Counted from the stretch's first letter, positions 26,388 to 35,570 are shown. The stretch: 64,000 nt of DNA from an uncultured Bacteroidota bacterium (GCA_902777005.1 CACYSB010000003.1:74614-138613), one strand, 5' to 3'. Notes: generated by a model from the letters alone, not told the origin. A program made the numbers and translations.

Positions 26388-28435
26388 TTCCTATAGTTGT
26401 TTATTCCTTCGTTGAGCCAGCCTATGAACTTCTGCACATCGCGGTCGTACTTGTAGTTCTCCTTGGTAAGTACCTCGCCGTCGGCATTCACGATGACATA
26501 GTATGGCTGGGCGTTCATATTATATTCAGTCTTCTGAAAGTTCAAATTCTTGCGTCCAAGGGTCTTTAATGTTTTGCCTTTTTCATCTTTCACCCACTCG
26601 CTCTCGGGCAGCTCTATGGTGTTTTCGTCAGCGTAGAGCGACACCATGACGAACTCCTCGTTGAGCAGCCGCTTCACTTCGGGGTCACTCCATACATAGT
26701 GCTCCATCTCGCGGCAGTTGGCGCAGGTCTTGCCGGTGAAGTCGATAAACACGGGCTTGCCGTGCTCGCGGGCGTAGGCCTTGGCCTCGTCGAGGTCGAA
26801 GAAAGCCTCGAAGCCCAGTGGCACATGCAGCTTGTCGGCATACCTGCGGTCGGCCGGCAACTTGCCCACCTGCACCGTACCGGCGCCGACGGCGGGAGTA
26901 TTCTCGGCCACAATCTTCTCGATGTTGAAGCTCTGGCTCTCCATCGGCGGCAGGAAGCCACTGATGCCTTTGAGCGGAGCGCCCCACATGCCGGGGATCA
27001 TATAGACCACGAAGGCCAGGTCGGCGATGGCCAGGAACAGGCGCAGTGTACCTATCTCTTTCACCTCGTCGTCGCCTTTGAAACGCAGCTTGCCGAGCAG
27101 GTAGAAGCCCAGCATACCAAAGATGACTATCCACAGCGCCAGATAGGTGTCGCGCGGCAGCAGACCCCAGTTGCAGTAGAGGTCGGCCTGCTGGAGGAAC
27201 TTCAGGCCGAAGGCTAACTCAAGGAAGGCGAAGACTATCTTCACCGTGTTGAGCCACGAGCCACTCTTCATGTTGCCCAGCATCTGCGGGAACATGGCCA
27301 GCAGAGTGAACGGAGCAGCGAAGCCTATGCCGAAGCCCAGCATGGTGACAAGGCTCACCCAGCGGTCGGTGCTGCTGGTGGTGAGACCCACCAGGGCGGC
27401 ACCAAGGATGGGACCGGTGCAGCTGAAGCTCACCAACACCGTTGTCAGTGCTATGAAGAAAGGAGCCAGCAGACCGCCCTTGTCGGCCTGCTCGTCGCTG
27501 CTGTTAATCCACTTCTCCGGCATCTTAATCTCAAAGAGTCCAAAGAAACTCAGGGCGAAGACAAAGAAGATGATGAAGAATATCAGGTTGGGAATCCAGT
27601 GGGTGCCCATGACATAGAGAGCCTCCGGACCGAGGAAGGCGGCCAGTATGGCACCCAGCACAGCGAAGAGGAACACTATGCTGAAGCCAAAGAACCATGC
27701 CTGACGGCGTCCTTTGCGTTTGTTTTCGGCACCGCGCACGAAGAAATTGACGGTCATGGGTATCATGGGGAACACACAGGGCGTGAACATCGTCAGTATG
27801 CCGCCGCCTATAGCCAGCAGGAAGACCACCAGCAGGTTCTGGTGCTTACCTTCATTCTGCGGAACGGCGGGGGTATTGTTATCCGGGACAACGGCAACAG
27901 CGGCGTCTACGGGAGCAACGCTGTCTGTAGCAGCCGCCACGGTGTCAGCCTCTTCGCCTGCCACATCAGCCTTCGCACCCGGCACCTTGAAGCTGAAGTC
28001 GTGGTCTTCGGGGGCTATGCAGCTGCCGTCGTTGCAAAGCTGGTAAGCCACGGTACCCTTGACGGTGAAGTCCTTGTCGCTGATGCGCTTCACCTTTTGA
28101 CGGAAGACCACCTTGCCGCTGAACGACTTGACGATGCAGTTGAAGATATCGTCCATCTCCTCGTGGGGTTTGGGCTCCATGACCTTGCCCACACGCTCGT
28201 AGTCCTTGCTCTCCTCGAAGGTGAACTCAATAGCCAACGGGCCGTCGGGCGATGTATACTGCGAATAGAGGTGCCACCCCTTGTCGAGCTGCGCCGTGAA
28301 GACCAGTTCCGCCTCAGTGGCGGAAGTCTCCTTGACACTATATTTCCACTTCACTGGGTCCAGCTGCTGGGCAATAAGCACATTGCCCATTAAACCCATC
28401 AAACCAATTAAACCCAGAAAAAAGAACTTCTTCAT
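26384..28435 (-). CDS. dsbD: DsbD-type protein-disulfide reductase
   Basis: 683 residues. N-terminal periplasmic DsbD-alpha domain (about 20-150), then about eight membrane helices with the paired cysteines in FTPCVFPMIPM and SFSCTGPILGA, then a C-terminal thioredoxin-like domain with CxxC in GKTCANCREMEHYVW. It carries electrons from cytoplasmic thioredoxin to periplasmic thiol proteins. The signal peptide is made of a 9-base tandem repeat coding GLIGLMGLMG. It lies between a propeller protein and a C10 cysteine protease in one minus-strand operon, suggesting a role in keeping secreted cysteine enzymes reduced or correctly folded; that link is inference. Confidence 0.92.
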   Translation of the reverse strand: MKKFFFLGLIGLMGLMGNVLIAQQLDPVKWKYSVKETSATEAELVFTAQLDKGWHLYSQYTSPDGPLAIEFTFEESKDYERVGKVMEPKPHEEMDDIFNCIVKSFSGKVVFRQKVKRISDKDFTVKGTVAYQLCNDGSCIAPEDHDFSFKVPGAKADVAGEEADTVAAATDSVAPVDAAVAVVPDNNTPAVPQNEGKHQNLLVVFLLAIGGGILTMFTPCVFPMIPMTVNFFVRGAENKRKGRRQAWFFGFSIVFLFAVLGAILAAFLGPEALYVMGTHWIPNLIFFIIFFVFALSFFGLFEIKMPEKWINSSDEQADKGGLLAPFFIALTTVLVSFSCTGPILGAALVGLTTSSTDRWVSLVTMLGFGIGFAAPFTLLAMFPQMLGNMKSGSWLNTVKIVFAFLELAFGLKFLQQADLYCNWGLLPRDTYLALWIVIFGMLGFYLLGKLRFKGDDEVKEIGTLRLFLAIADLAFVVYMIPGMWGAPLKGISGFLPPMESQSFNIEKIVAENTPAVGAGTVQVGKLPADRRYADKLHVPLGFEAFFDLDEAKAYAREHGKPVFIDFTGKTCANCREMEHYVWSDPEVKRLLNEEFVMVSLYADENTIELPESEWVKDEKGKTLKTLGRKNLNFQKTEYNMNAQPYYVIVNADGEVLTKENYKYDRDVQKFIGWLNEGINNYRK

Positions 28436-28461
28436 CTCTTTATACTTTAAACCTTAAAACC

Positions 28462-29745
28462 TTATTTGAGGTTGAATTTAATCTTCTTCTCACCGCGCAC
28501 AGTCTTCACACCGACCATATACATACCTTTAGGCATCTTCTTGATGGAGATATGCTGGTTGTTCTTGTAACCGTTGATGGTCTTGACGACTTTGCCCTGG
28601 CTGTTGGTGAAGGTGACGGTGGCCGATGCGCTCTCCATAGAGATGGTGACGTAGCCTTCCTGCAGGTGCGGGTTGATGCGCACGCGCTCGTCGCTAGGAC
28701 CCTGAGCTACCGGCGTGCCGGGCGTTTGGGTAGCCGTGTGGTCGACACTGGGCGAAGCCTGCTCCTTCTCTGGCATAACGAAACCGCTGAGGCGCGCCAG
28801 GCCCTTGCTGTCGTGGCCGAACCAGTGGTTTCCTTTCTTGTCGCTGGCCACCTTGTAGATGTTGCCGGCAGGCAACGGGCTGTTCTTGGCGGTAAAGACC
28901 ACCCAGCGGTCCACTCCGTCGAACACCGCCACACCGCCGCTGGTGCCTATCCACAGCAGGCCGTCGGCATCTATACCTATGTCATTCACCTGGTTGGCAG
29001 GCAGCGGGCTGTTGCCGGTATTCCACGTGTGCCAGTCCTCGCCGTCGAACGAGCACAGCCCGTTCAGCGTTCCAAACCACTTCACGTTGTCCTTGTCTAT
29101 GGCCACAGCAGGCACTATATTATCCGGCAAACCGGAGTTCTCCACAGTGTAGCTCACCCACCGGCGGTCGTTGAAGACGCAGACACCGGCGTTGGTGGTA
29201 ATCCACTTGCGGTTGGCGCGGTCCACGGCGATGTCGAGGATAAAGTCGCTCAGCAAGCCGCAGTCTTCGGGCGTGTATTTCTCCCACGTGTAGCCGTCGT
29301 AACGCACCACGCCGCCCAGCGTGACACCTATCCAGAACACGCCGTCCTTGTCCTGCACCATCTCCTTGACGAACTTCATCTTCAGACGGCGCGTCTCGGC
29401 ACTGTATTCCGTCCAGTGCGTGCCGTCGAACTCAATGACTCCGTAGTCGTCGGTACCAATCCACACCACACCACGGTTGTCAGTCATCATACAGTTGATG
29501 GACTGGTCTTTGAGTTTCTCGTTGAACATCGAGTAGTCGGTCCATGTGCCACCGTTGAGGCGACTCAGTCCCTGGTAGGTGCCTACCCACACGCCCTTGC
29601 TGTCGGGTGCTATGGCCGCTATGTTGTTGCCGCCGATGTCGCTCGTGCGCGTGTCGAACATTGTCCAAGTGCCATTCTGCGCCCTTGCGCCAACACTCAT
29701 CAAACCCATAAGCCCCATCAGGCCTATTATGATTGTCTTCTTCAT
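28462..29745 (-). CDS. Exported beta-propeller protein, probable T9SS cargo
   Basis: 427 residues. Signal peptide MKKTIIIGLMGLMGLMSVGARAQ, whose GLM units come from a 9-base tandem repeat. Residues about 24-335 form seven or so blades of the two-component-regulator propeller type, each with a motif like GVWVGTYQGLSRLNGGTWTD or GLLWIGTSGGVAVFDG. The last 75 residues (SASATVTFTNSQGKVVKTING...KGMYMVGVKTVRGEKKIKFNLK) fit a T9SS sorting domain. In hybrid two-component proteins this propeller senses sugars, but here no kinase domain follows, so it is a free secreted propeller. It lies 26 bases upstream of dsbD. Confidence 0.82.
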   Translation of the reverse strand: MKKTIIIGLMGLMGLMSVGARAQNGTWTMFDTRTSDIGGNNIAAIAPDSKGVWVGTYQGLSRLNGGTWTDYSMFNEKLKDQSINCMMTDNRGVVWIGTDDYGVIEFDGTHWTEYSAETRRLKMKFVKEMVQDKDGVFWIGVTLGGVVRYDGYTWEKYTPEDCGLLSDFILDIAVDRANRKWITTNAGVCVFNDRRWVSYTVENSGLPDNIVPAVAIDKDNVKWFGTLNGLCSFDGEDWHTWNTGNSPLPANQVNDIGIDADGLLWIGTSGGVAVFDGVDRWVVFTAKNSPLPAGNIYKVASDKKGNHWFGHDSKGLARLSGFVMPEKEQASPSVDHTATQTPGTPVAQGPSDERVRINPHLQEGYVTISMESASATVTFTNSQGKVVKTINGYKNNQHISIKKMPKGMYMVGVKTVRGEKKIKFNLK

Positions 29746-29782
29746 ATCCTAAGTTTATATCTTTTCACCGGCAGCCAACAGT

Positions 29783-31090
29783 TCATGTCTTATGCTTTTC
29801 CTTCTTCGCTGCCGGAAACAATATGTTGTTTAATATCAGTCTGTAGCCTGGTGAATTGGGATACAGCGACAAGTCCGTCGGCGGGTCACCTATAAAGTGG
29901 CGGTAGTCTTCGGGGTCGTGACCGCCGAGGAAGGTCCATGTGCCCTTGCCGTACTCGCCGTGCAGGTAGCGCACCTCGCCCAATTCCTTGTTGTCGCCCA
30001 GCACCACGCACGAGCTCTTCACATACTGGCTGCGGAAGGCCGTGGTCTGACCCATGAAGCCGTGCACCACACGCGTGTGGTTCTGCGTGAGCATCGTGGG
30101 CACCCAGTCCCATTTGGCCGAGAAATCGAAAAGCACGAAGAAGTCGGTCTTCTCGTTCACCGCCCGCTGGCGGCTGCGGTCGTCAATGTCAATTGTAGAA
30201 ATCTCGTATTCCGAAGGGTTGGTGCTTATGCGGAAGTCCTTGAAGGCAAAACATTTGCTATAGTCCAGATGTTCCTGTGCCAAGGGGTCCATGGGGTCGC
30301 CGTCGAACATCTCGGCACAGATGTCAACCCCCTCGGCGGCCAGCGCCACATCGTAGCTGTCGGGCGCCGAGCACATGGCGAAGAGAAAACCGCCACCCAT
30401 GACAAAGTCCCTGATTTTGTGCGCCACGGCAAGCTTCAGCTGACTCACCTTGCTGTAGCCCAGCTTATGGGCCGTGGCCTCCTGGAGGCGCACATCCTCG
30501 ATGTACCACTGCTGACTGCGGTAGTTGGCCCAGAACTTGCCGTACTGGCCGGTGAAGTCCTCATGGTGCAGGTGCAGCCAGTCATAGGTGGGCAACACCC
30601 CGCTCAGCACCTCCTCGTCATAGACCACGTCGTATGGTATCTCGGCATAGGTGAGCACCAGCGTCACCGCGTCGTCCCACGGCAGCTTGTTCTTGGGCGA
30701 ATAGACGGCTATCTTGGGGGCTTTCTGCAGCCGCACGGCGTCCATGTTGACAGCCGGGTCGGCTATATGGCTCAATATGGCACTGCTCTGCCCGTCGGCA
30801 ATCACCTCGCAGCTGACGCCCCTCAGGCGGCACTCTTTCTCGATGCCCTCGGCGTACTTCATCATGAAGCTGCCGCCACGGTAGTTCAGCAACCACGTCA
30901 CCTCGACGTCACGCTGCAGCGCCCAGTAGGCCACGCCGTATGCCTTCAGGTGGTTCTTCTGCACCTCGTCCATGGGCACAATAATATACGACGCGTGCGC
31001 CCGCGCGCACAAAAAAAAGAAACACAGCAGCAATCCCACGCCTTTCAGACGTGAAAACCAAATGCCCGTGTTCCAATTTTCAATTTTCAA
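29783..31090 (-). CDS. Conserved exported protein of Bacteroidota, function unknown
   Basis: 435 residues. After a signal segment (GVGLLLCFFFLCARAHA) the mature protein starts SYIIVPMDEVQKNHLKAYGVAYWAL. Proteins with this start are sometimes annotated asparagine synthetase B, but no synthetase signature (N-terminal Cys2, SGGxDS loop) is present, so that name should not be used. A stretch FVMGGGFLFAMCSAPDSYD resembles the turn of an amidotransferase-like fold. The first residues MKIENWN come from an AT-rich intergenic repeat (TTGAAAATTGAAAATTGG), so the true start is uncertain. It begins 27 bases after tRNA-Leu on the same strand. Confidence 0.75.
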   Translation of the reverse strand: MKIENWNTGIWFSRLKGVGLLLCFFFLCARAHASYIIVPMDEVQKNHLKAYGVAYWALQRDVEVTWLLNYRGGSFMMKYAEGIEKECRLRGVSCEVIADGQSSAILSHIADPAVNMDAVRLQKAPKIAVYSPKNKLPWDDAVTLVLTYAEIPYDVVYDEEVLSGVLPTYDWLHLHHEDFTGQYGKFWANYRSQQWYIEDVRLQEATAHKLGYSKVSQLKLAVAHKIRDFVMGGGFLFAMCSAPDSYDVALAAEGVDICAEMFDGDPMDPLAQEHLDYSKCFAFKDFRISTNPSEYEISTIDIDDRSRQRAVNEKTDFFVLFDFSAKWDWVPTMLTQNHTRVVHGFMGQTTAFRSQYVKSSCVVLGDNKELGEVRYLHGEYGKGTWTFLGGHDPEDYRHFIGDPPTDLSLYPNSPGYRLILNNILFPAAKKEKHKT

Positions 31091-31117
31091 CTTTCAACTA
31101 TCAATTCTAAATTCGTG

Positions 31118-31199
31118 TGCGGATAGGGGGGCTCGAACCCCCACCCCTCTCGGGACAAGATCCTAAGTCTTGCGCGGCTACCAATTACGCCATATCCGC
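31118..31199 (-). tRNA. tRNA-Leu (TAG)
   Basis: 82 nt without CCA. Acceptor stem GCGGATA with TATCCGC, discriminator A, anticodon arm CAAGA-CTTAGGA-TCTTG with anticodon TAG, a variable arm of class II length (TCCCGAGAGGGG), and T-arm GGGGGTTCGAGCCCCC. A promoter with TAATTTTG lies just upstream. Confidence 0.93.
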
Positions 31200-31304
31200 A
31201 TGGTCAGAAAAATCGTGCAAAATTACTAATAATTTCGGACATAGAGCAAATTATTTTCACCCATTCGCCTTACCCCACTGGTTTGCAAGCCCCTGCCGAC
31301 GCAT
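31200..31304. other. Intergenic stretch upstream of tRNA-Leu
   Basis: Holds the tRNA-Leu promoter (31218-31249) and then about 55 bases in which I see nothing, before repeat copy 3. Confidence 0.5.
31218..31249 (-). promoter_or_regulatory. Promoter of tRNA-Leu
   Basis: Minus-strand TTG (31249-31247), 21-base spacer, TAATTTTG (31225-31218), about 19 bases before the mature tRNA. Confidence 0.6.
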
Positions 31305-31460
31305 TTTTTCTCCGACACCCCTCGGCACCTTCTACGTATCCCCTCCGTCTCTTCACCGCTTGTTTTCCGGTTGTTCTACGGTTTTAAAGCGGTGAACAAC
31401 CGGTAAACAACCGTAGAACAGTCGGAGAGGGGTCGGAGAGGCTCCGGAGCGGATACATTT
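31305..31460 (+). repeat. GC-rich palindromic intergenic repeat, copy 3 (double)
   Basis: One core CCGGTAAACAACCGTAGAAC...GTCGGAG lies at 31400-31427. In front of it is an inverted partial copy (TTGTTTTCCGGTTGTTCTAC from 31360), so this copy is a head-to-head pair. The left arm is CTACGTATCCCCTCCGTCTC and the right arm GTCGGAGAGGGGTCGGAGAG. It fills most of the 310-base gap between tRNA-Leu and tex. Confidence 0.85.
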
Positions 31461-31473
31461 TTATCAACAACGT

Positions 31474-31504
31474 TTGGCGGATAATAGATTTCTTCGTACC
31501 TTTG
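31474..31504 (+). promoter_or_regulatory. tex promoter, probably giving a leaderless mRNA
   Basis: TTG at 31474-31476, 20-base spacer, TACCTTTG at 31497-31504. The tex ATG is at 31510, so the predicted start of transcription falls on or within a few bases of the start codon. Confidence 0.7.
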
Positions 31505-31509
31505 CAATC

Positions 31510-33651
31510 ATGAATTATGCCACGACTATCGCCAACCGGTTGGAACTCAACGTCCGGCAGGTTGAGAAAACAATAGAATTGCTTGAGCAGGGTGCAACTG
31601 TGCCGTTCATAGCGCGCTACCGCAAGGAGGCCACGGGTTCGCTGAACGAGGTGCAGATTGCCGCCATCCGTGACCTGCTGCTGAAACTCAAAGAATTAGA
31701 CAAACGCCGCGAGGCCATCCTCGCCAGCATCGAGGAGCAGGGCAAGCTGACACCAGAGCTGCGCAAGCAGATTGAGGCGGCCGAAAGCATGACCGACCTC
31801 GAGGACCTCTACCTGCCCTACCGCCCAAAGCGCCGCACACGCGCCACTATAGCCATAGAGAAGGGCTACGAGCCTGTAGCCGACGCAATAATGAAGGGCC
31901 AGTGGGGCTCATGGGACGACGAGGCGCTGCAGGGCGCACGCGACATCATCGCCGAACGGGTGAGCGAGGACGCACTGTGCCGCAACCGCGTGCGCAACGT
32001 GTTCAGGCGCAAGGCCATGCTGACATCGGGCCTGGCGCGCGGAGTGGACGAGCAGGACGAGAAGGTGGGCAAGTTCGAAAGCTGGCTCGACTGGAAAGAG
32101 CCCATCTCCAAAGCACCGTCGCACAGGATACTGGCACTCTTCCGCGGCGAAGAGGCCGGTGTGCTCAAGGTGCATGTGCGCCCCGACAGCGACGAGGAAG
32201 CCATAGAGAGTATTTCCCGTCCTACGGACGTAATCAATAAATCCGGTTCGCACAATGGATTGATGGATTACGCCGCAGGCGGGAGAAAAGAGTGCGACGA
32301 GCAGATAAGGCTGGCAATAGCGGACAGCTACAAGCGCCTGATAGGGCCGAGCATAGAGACGGAGTATCGCAACCTGCTGAAGGAGAAGGCCGACAAGGAG
32401 GCCATACGCGTCTTTGCCGAGAACCTGCGGCAGCTGCTGCTGGCGGCACCGCTGGGGCAGAAACGCACGCTGGCCATAGACCCCGGCTTCCGCACGGGCT
32501 GCAAGGTGGTGTGCCTCGACGCCCAGGGGCAGCTGCTTCACAACGAGACGATATACCCATTCACGTCGGTGCGCGAAGAACGCGCCGCCGTGAGCAAGCT
32601 GGAGGCCTTGGTCGAGGCCTTCCAAATCGAGGCCATAGCCATCGGCAACGGCACGGCGGGACGCGAGACCGAAGAGGTGGTGCAGCGCTGCCGATTCAAG
32701 AACAAGGTGATTGCCGTGAGCGTGAGCGAGGCCGGAGCCAGCGTGTACAGCGCCAGCGATGTGGCCCGCCGCGAGTTCCCGGACTACGACGTCACGGTGC
32801 GCGGCGCCGTGAGCATCGGCCGCCGCCTGATGGACCCCCTGAGCGAGCTGGTGAAGATAGACCCCAAGAGCATCGGCGTGGGGCAGTACCAGCACGATGT
32901 GGACCAGAAGCAGCTGGCTGCGAGCCTGGGCGACGTGGTGGAGAGTTGCGTCAACAGTGTGGGCGTGGAGCTCAACACCGCCAGCCGCGAGCTGCTGAGC
33001 TATGTCAGCGGCATAGGTCCGGCGCTGGCCGACAAGATAGTGACGCACCGCAACCACAACGGAGCCTTCGCTTCGCGCGGGGCGCTGCTCGACGTCAAAG
33101 GGCTCGGCGACAAGGCCTTCGAGCAGTGCGCAGGCTTCCTGCGCGTGCGTGAGAGCAAGAACCCCCTCGACCGCAGCGCCGTGCACCCCGAGCGCTACGC
33201 TCTGGTGGAGCGCATGGCGAAGAGCGTGGGCACCGACGTGGAGACGCTGATGAAAGACAAGGAGCTGCGCGGCAAGATACAGCTTGAGGACTTCGTCAGC
33301 GAAGACTGCGGCATGCCTACATTGAAAGACATCATGAAAGAGCTTGAGAAACCCGGGCTGGACCCCAGGGCGAAGTTCGAGGTGTTCGAGTTTGACAAGA
33401 ACGTCACACGGATAGAGGACGTACAGGAGGGCATGGTGCTGCCGGGCATAGTGACCAACATCACGGCCTTCGGGGCCTTCGTGGACATCGGCGTGCACCA
33501 AGACGGCCTGATACACGTGAGCCAGATGGCCAACCGGCGCGTGAACGACCCCGGCGAGGTGGTGCACCTGCACCAGCACCTGAAGGTGAAGGTGCTGGAG
33601 GTGGACCTGCGCCGCCACAGAATCAGCTTAACATTAAAAAACATTGAATAA
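31510..33651 (+). CDS. tex: Tex-family S1 RNA-binding transcription accessory protein
   Basis: 713 residues from the ATG at 31510; an upstream in-frame ATG at 31474 lies in the promoter and is rejected. Domains in order: N-terminal helical region (FIARYRKEATGSLNEVQ), YqgF-type RNase H-like fold (LAIDPGFRTGCKVVCLD), helix-hairpin-helix pairs (SYVSGIGPALADKIVTHRN), and a C-terminal S1 domain (GIVTNITAFGAFVDIGVHQD). Tex is a cytoplasmic nucleic-acid binding factor linked to transcription and RNA turnover. A stretch near residues 250-270 (INKSGSHNGLMDYAAGGRKE) looks inserted. SppA follows at once. Confidence 0.94.
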   Translation: MNYATTIANRLELNVRQVEKTIELLEQGATVPFIARYRKEATGSLNEVQIAAIRDLLLKLKELDKRREAILASIEEQGKLTPELRKQIEAAESMTDLEDLYLPYRPKRRTRATIAIEKGYEPVADAIMKGQWGSWDDEALQGARDIIAERVSEDALCRNRVRNVFRRKAMLTSGLARGVDEQDEKVGKFESWLDWKEPISKAPSHRILALFRGEEAGVLKVHVRPDSDEEAIESISRPTDVINKSGSHNGLMDYAAGGRKECDEQIRLAIADSYKRLIGPSIETEYRNLLKEKADKEAIRVFAENLRQLLLAAPLGQKRTLAIDPGFRTGCKVVCLDAQGQLLHNETIYPFTSVREERAAVSKLEALVEAFQIEAIAIGNGTAGRETEEVVQRCRFKNKVIAVSVSEAGASVYSASDVARREFPDYDVTVRGAVSIGRRLMDPLSELVKIDPKSIGVGQYQHDVDQKQLAASLGDVVESCVNSVGVELNTASRELLSYVSGIGPALADKIVTHRNHNGAFASRGALLDVKGLGDKAFEQCAGFLRVRESKNPLDRSAVHPERYALVERMAKSVGTDVETLMKDKELRGKIQLEDFVSEDCGMPTLKDIMKELEKPGLDPRAKFEVFEFDKNVTRIEDVQEGMVLPGIVTNITAFGAFVDIGVHQDGLIHVSQMANRRVNDPGEVVHLHQHLKVKVLEVDLRRHRISLTLKNIE

Positions 33652-33652
33652 T

Positions 33653-35470
33653 ATGGAAAGAAAACCTTTAAGTTTCGGTATGACGATGCTGGCATCGGCC
33701 GTGGGCGTGGTGATTGTGTCTGTGCTCAGCGGCATCGTCATGTTTATCTCGATGATTTGCATGGTTGTGGCGCTCGGCAGCAGCGGCAGCAAAGAGCTCA
33801 AGCCGGTGAAGGCCGGCACGTTCCTTACCGTCGACATGAGCCAGATCAGTGGTGACCGCGAGGACAGCAACCTGCTCGTCACCTTCAACAACGACAACAG
33901 CGTAGGCCTCATCGACGCCGTGGGCGCCATCCGTGCCGCCGCCAAGGACGACAAGGTGGCTGGCCTGCTGCTGAAAGGCGACGACGGACTGGTCATTTCG
34001 TGGGGCTCGCTCACCGAGCTGCGCGACGCCATTGCCGAGTTCAAGGGCTCGAAGAAGCCCGTGGTGGCCTACGCCACAAGCTATTCGCAGGGCGAATACT
34101 ACGCCGCCTCACTGGCCGACAAGGTGTGCATGCACCCCAGCGGCATGGTGGACTTCCGCGGCATCGGCGGCGAGGTGATGTACTACAAAGACCTGCTGGA
34201 CAAGCTGGGCGTGGAGATGCAACTGATACGCCCCGAGAGCTGCTCGTACAAGAGCGCCGGCGAGGTCTACACGCTGAACCACATGAGCGACGCCAACCGC
34301 GAGCAGATACGCGCCTACATAGGCAGCATCTGGCAGACTGCGACGAAGCAGATTGCCGCCAGCCGCGGCATGGAGGTCGCCGAACTCAACACCATAGCCG
34401 ACAACCTCAGCGGCTTCATGGCCGAGGACGCCGTGGCTTCACGTCTGGTGGATACCCTCTGCTTCGAGGAGGATGTGCGCCAGATGCTCAAAGAGCAGCA
34501 TGACGGCAAGCAGCTGATGCCGCTCGACGAATATGCCTCCAATGTGAAGAAAATGCCCAACAAAGCCAAAGACGCCATAGCGGTGATCTACGCCGAGGGC
34601 AACGTTGTCGACGGCTCGGCAAAAGGCTTCGACGAGGGTGTCTACGGGGACGACATAGTGAAGGCTCTGAAGAAAGCCACGAAGGACGACGACGTGAAAG
34701 CCATAGTGCTGCGCGTCAACTCGCCCGGCGGTGCCGCAACCGCCAGCGAGAGCATGACGCACGCCGTCATCGCCGCCAAGGCCAAGAAGCCCGTCATCGT
34801 CAGCATGGGCGACCTCGCCGCCAGCGCAGGCTACGAGATGAGCTGCATGGCCGACGTCATCGTGGCACAACCCACCACCATCACCGGCTCAATCGGAGTC
34901 TTCGGCACCATACCCAATGTTGGCAAGCTGATGAACCAGAAGCTCGGCCTGCACACCGACACCGTATGCACAAACAAGAACGCGGCAGGCATGAGCATTT
35001 ACCGTCCGCTGTCGCCGAAGGTCAAAGAACTGTGGACACGCAACGTGGAGGATTTCTACAAGGTGTTCGTGGGCCGCGTGGCCGAAGGACGCCACATGAG
35101 CTATGACGAGGTACACAAGATTGCCCGCGGCCGCGTATGGACCGGCGCCGACGCCATTGGCATAGGCCTCGTGGACACCCTCGGCGGCCTAGACCTCGCC
35201 ATACGCATTGCCGCCGAAAAGGCCGGCATCGACAGCTACAAGGTCAAGGAGTACCCCGAAGAGAAAGACACATGGACGCAACTGACCGAACTCTTCGGCG
35301 AGAGCCAGGACGACGACTTGACGCTGATGGCCAAGATACGTCTTGCACTCAGCTGGAAAGCCGTCAAGAACGACATCAAAGCCTTATCACGCCTCGAACA
35401 GGACATCAACTACATCAGCACCGCAGAAGGGCTGCAAGCAAGACTGCCGTACGTGATTGTGAGCGAGTAA
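33653..35470 (+). CDS. sppA: Signal peptide peptidase SppA, 67 kDa type
   Basis: 605 residues from the ATG at 33653, one base after the tex stop; a TTG nine bases upstream is possible. One N-terminal membrane helix (ASAVGVVIVSVLSGIVMFIS), then two S49 domains. The general-base lysine is in the N-terminal half (ESCSYKSAGEVYTLN) and the nucleophilic serine in the C-terminal half (MGDLAASAGYEMSCMAD), as in the double-length SppA. It cuts leftover signal peptides in the membrane. Gene order suggests co-transcription with tex. A bidirectional terminator follows at 35498-35535. Confidence 0.94.
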   Translation: MERKPLSFGMTMLASAVGVVIVSVLSGIVMFISMICMVVALGSSGSKELKPVKAGTFLTVDMSQISGDREDSNLLVTFNNDNSVGLIDAVGAIRAAAKDDKVAGLLLKGDDGLVISWGSLTELRDAIAEFKGSKKPVVAYATSYSQGEYYAASLADKVCMHPSGMVDFRGIGGEVMYYKDLLDKLGVEMQLIRPESCSYKSAGEVYTLNHMSDANREQIRAYIGSIWQTATKQIAASRGMEVAELNTIADNLSGFMAEDAVASRLVDTLCFEEDVRQMLKEQHDGKQLMPLDEYASNVKKMPNKAKDAIAVIYAEGNVVDGSAKGFDEGVYGDDIVKALKKATKDDDVKAIVLRVNSPGGAATASESMTHAVIAAKAKKPVIVSMGDLAASAGYEMSCMADVIVAQPTTITGSIGVFGTIPNVGKLMNQKLGLHTDTVCTNKNAAGMSIYRPLSPKVKELWTRNVEDFYKVFVGRVAEGRHMSYDEVHKIARGRVWTGADAIGIGLVDTLGGLDLAIRIAAEKAGIDSYKVKEYPEEKDTWTQLTELFGESQDDDLTLMAKIRLALSWKAVKNDIKALSRLEQDINYISTAEGLQARLPYVIVSE

Positions 35471-35497
35471 AAGTTACAGGTAAATAACGCAAAAGAA

Positions 35498-35535
35498 AAA
35501 GAGGCTGACGCGATTCATGATGCGTCAGCCTCTTT
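35498..35535. terminator. Bidirectional terminator between sppA and fba
   Basis: Arms AAAGAGGCTGACGC (35498-35511) and GCGTCAGCCTCTTT (35522-35535) with A-rich and T-rich feet on both sides, between convergent genes. Confidence 0.85.
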
Positions 35536-35537
35536 AT

Positions 35538-35569
35538 TTGTAACCAGTAACCTGTAACCAGTAAGCTTT
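35538..35569 (+). repeat. Heptamer array 1 (GTAACCN)
   Basis: Short run GTAACCAGTAACCTGTAACC and one more degenerate unit, period 7 bases. It lies in the gap between sppA and fba, next to the terminator. Members of the same family occur at about 38.86, 41.94, 44.48 and 52.04 kb. Confidence 0.75.
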
Positions 35570-35570
35570 A

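Noticed and set aside
29783..31090. Annotation as asparagine synthetase B
   Set aside because: The protein has a signal peptide and lacks the glutaminase Cys2 and the SGGxDS ATP loop; the name appears to be an inherited error.
31909..33618. 569-codon open frame opposite tex
   Set aside because: His/Ala/Leu-rich shadow of a firmly identified gene; no start signals and no motif.
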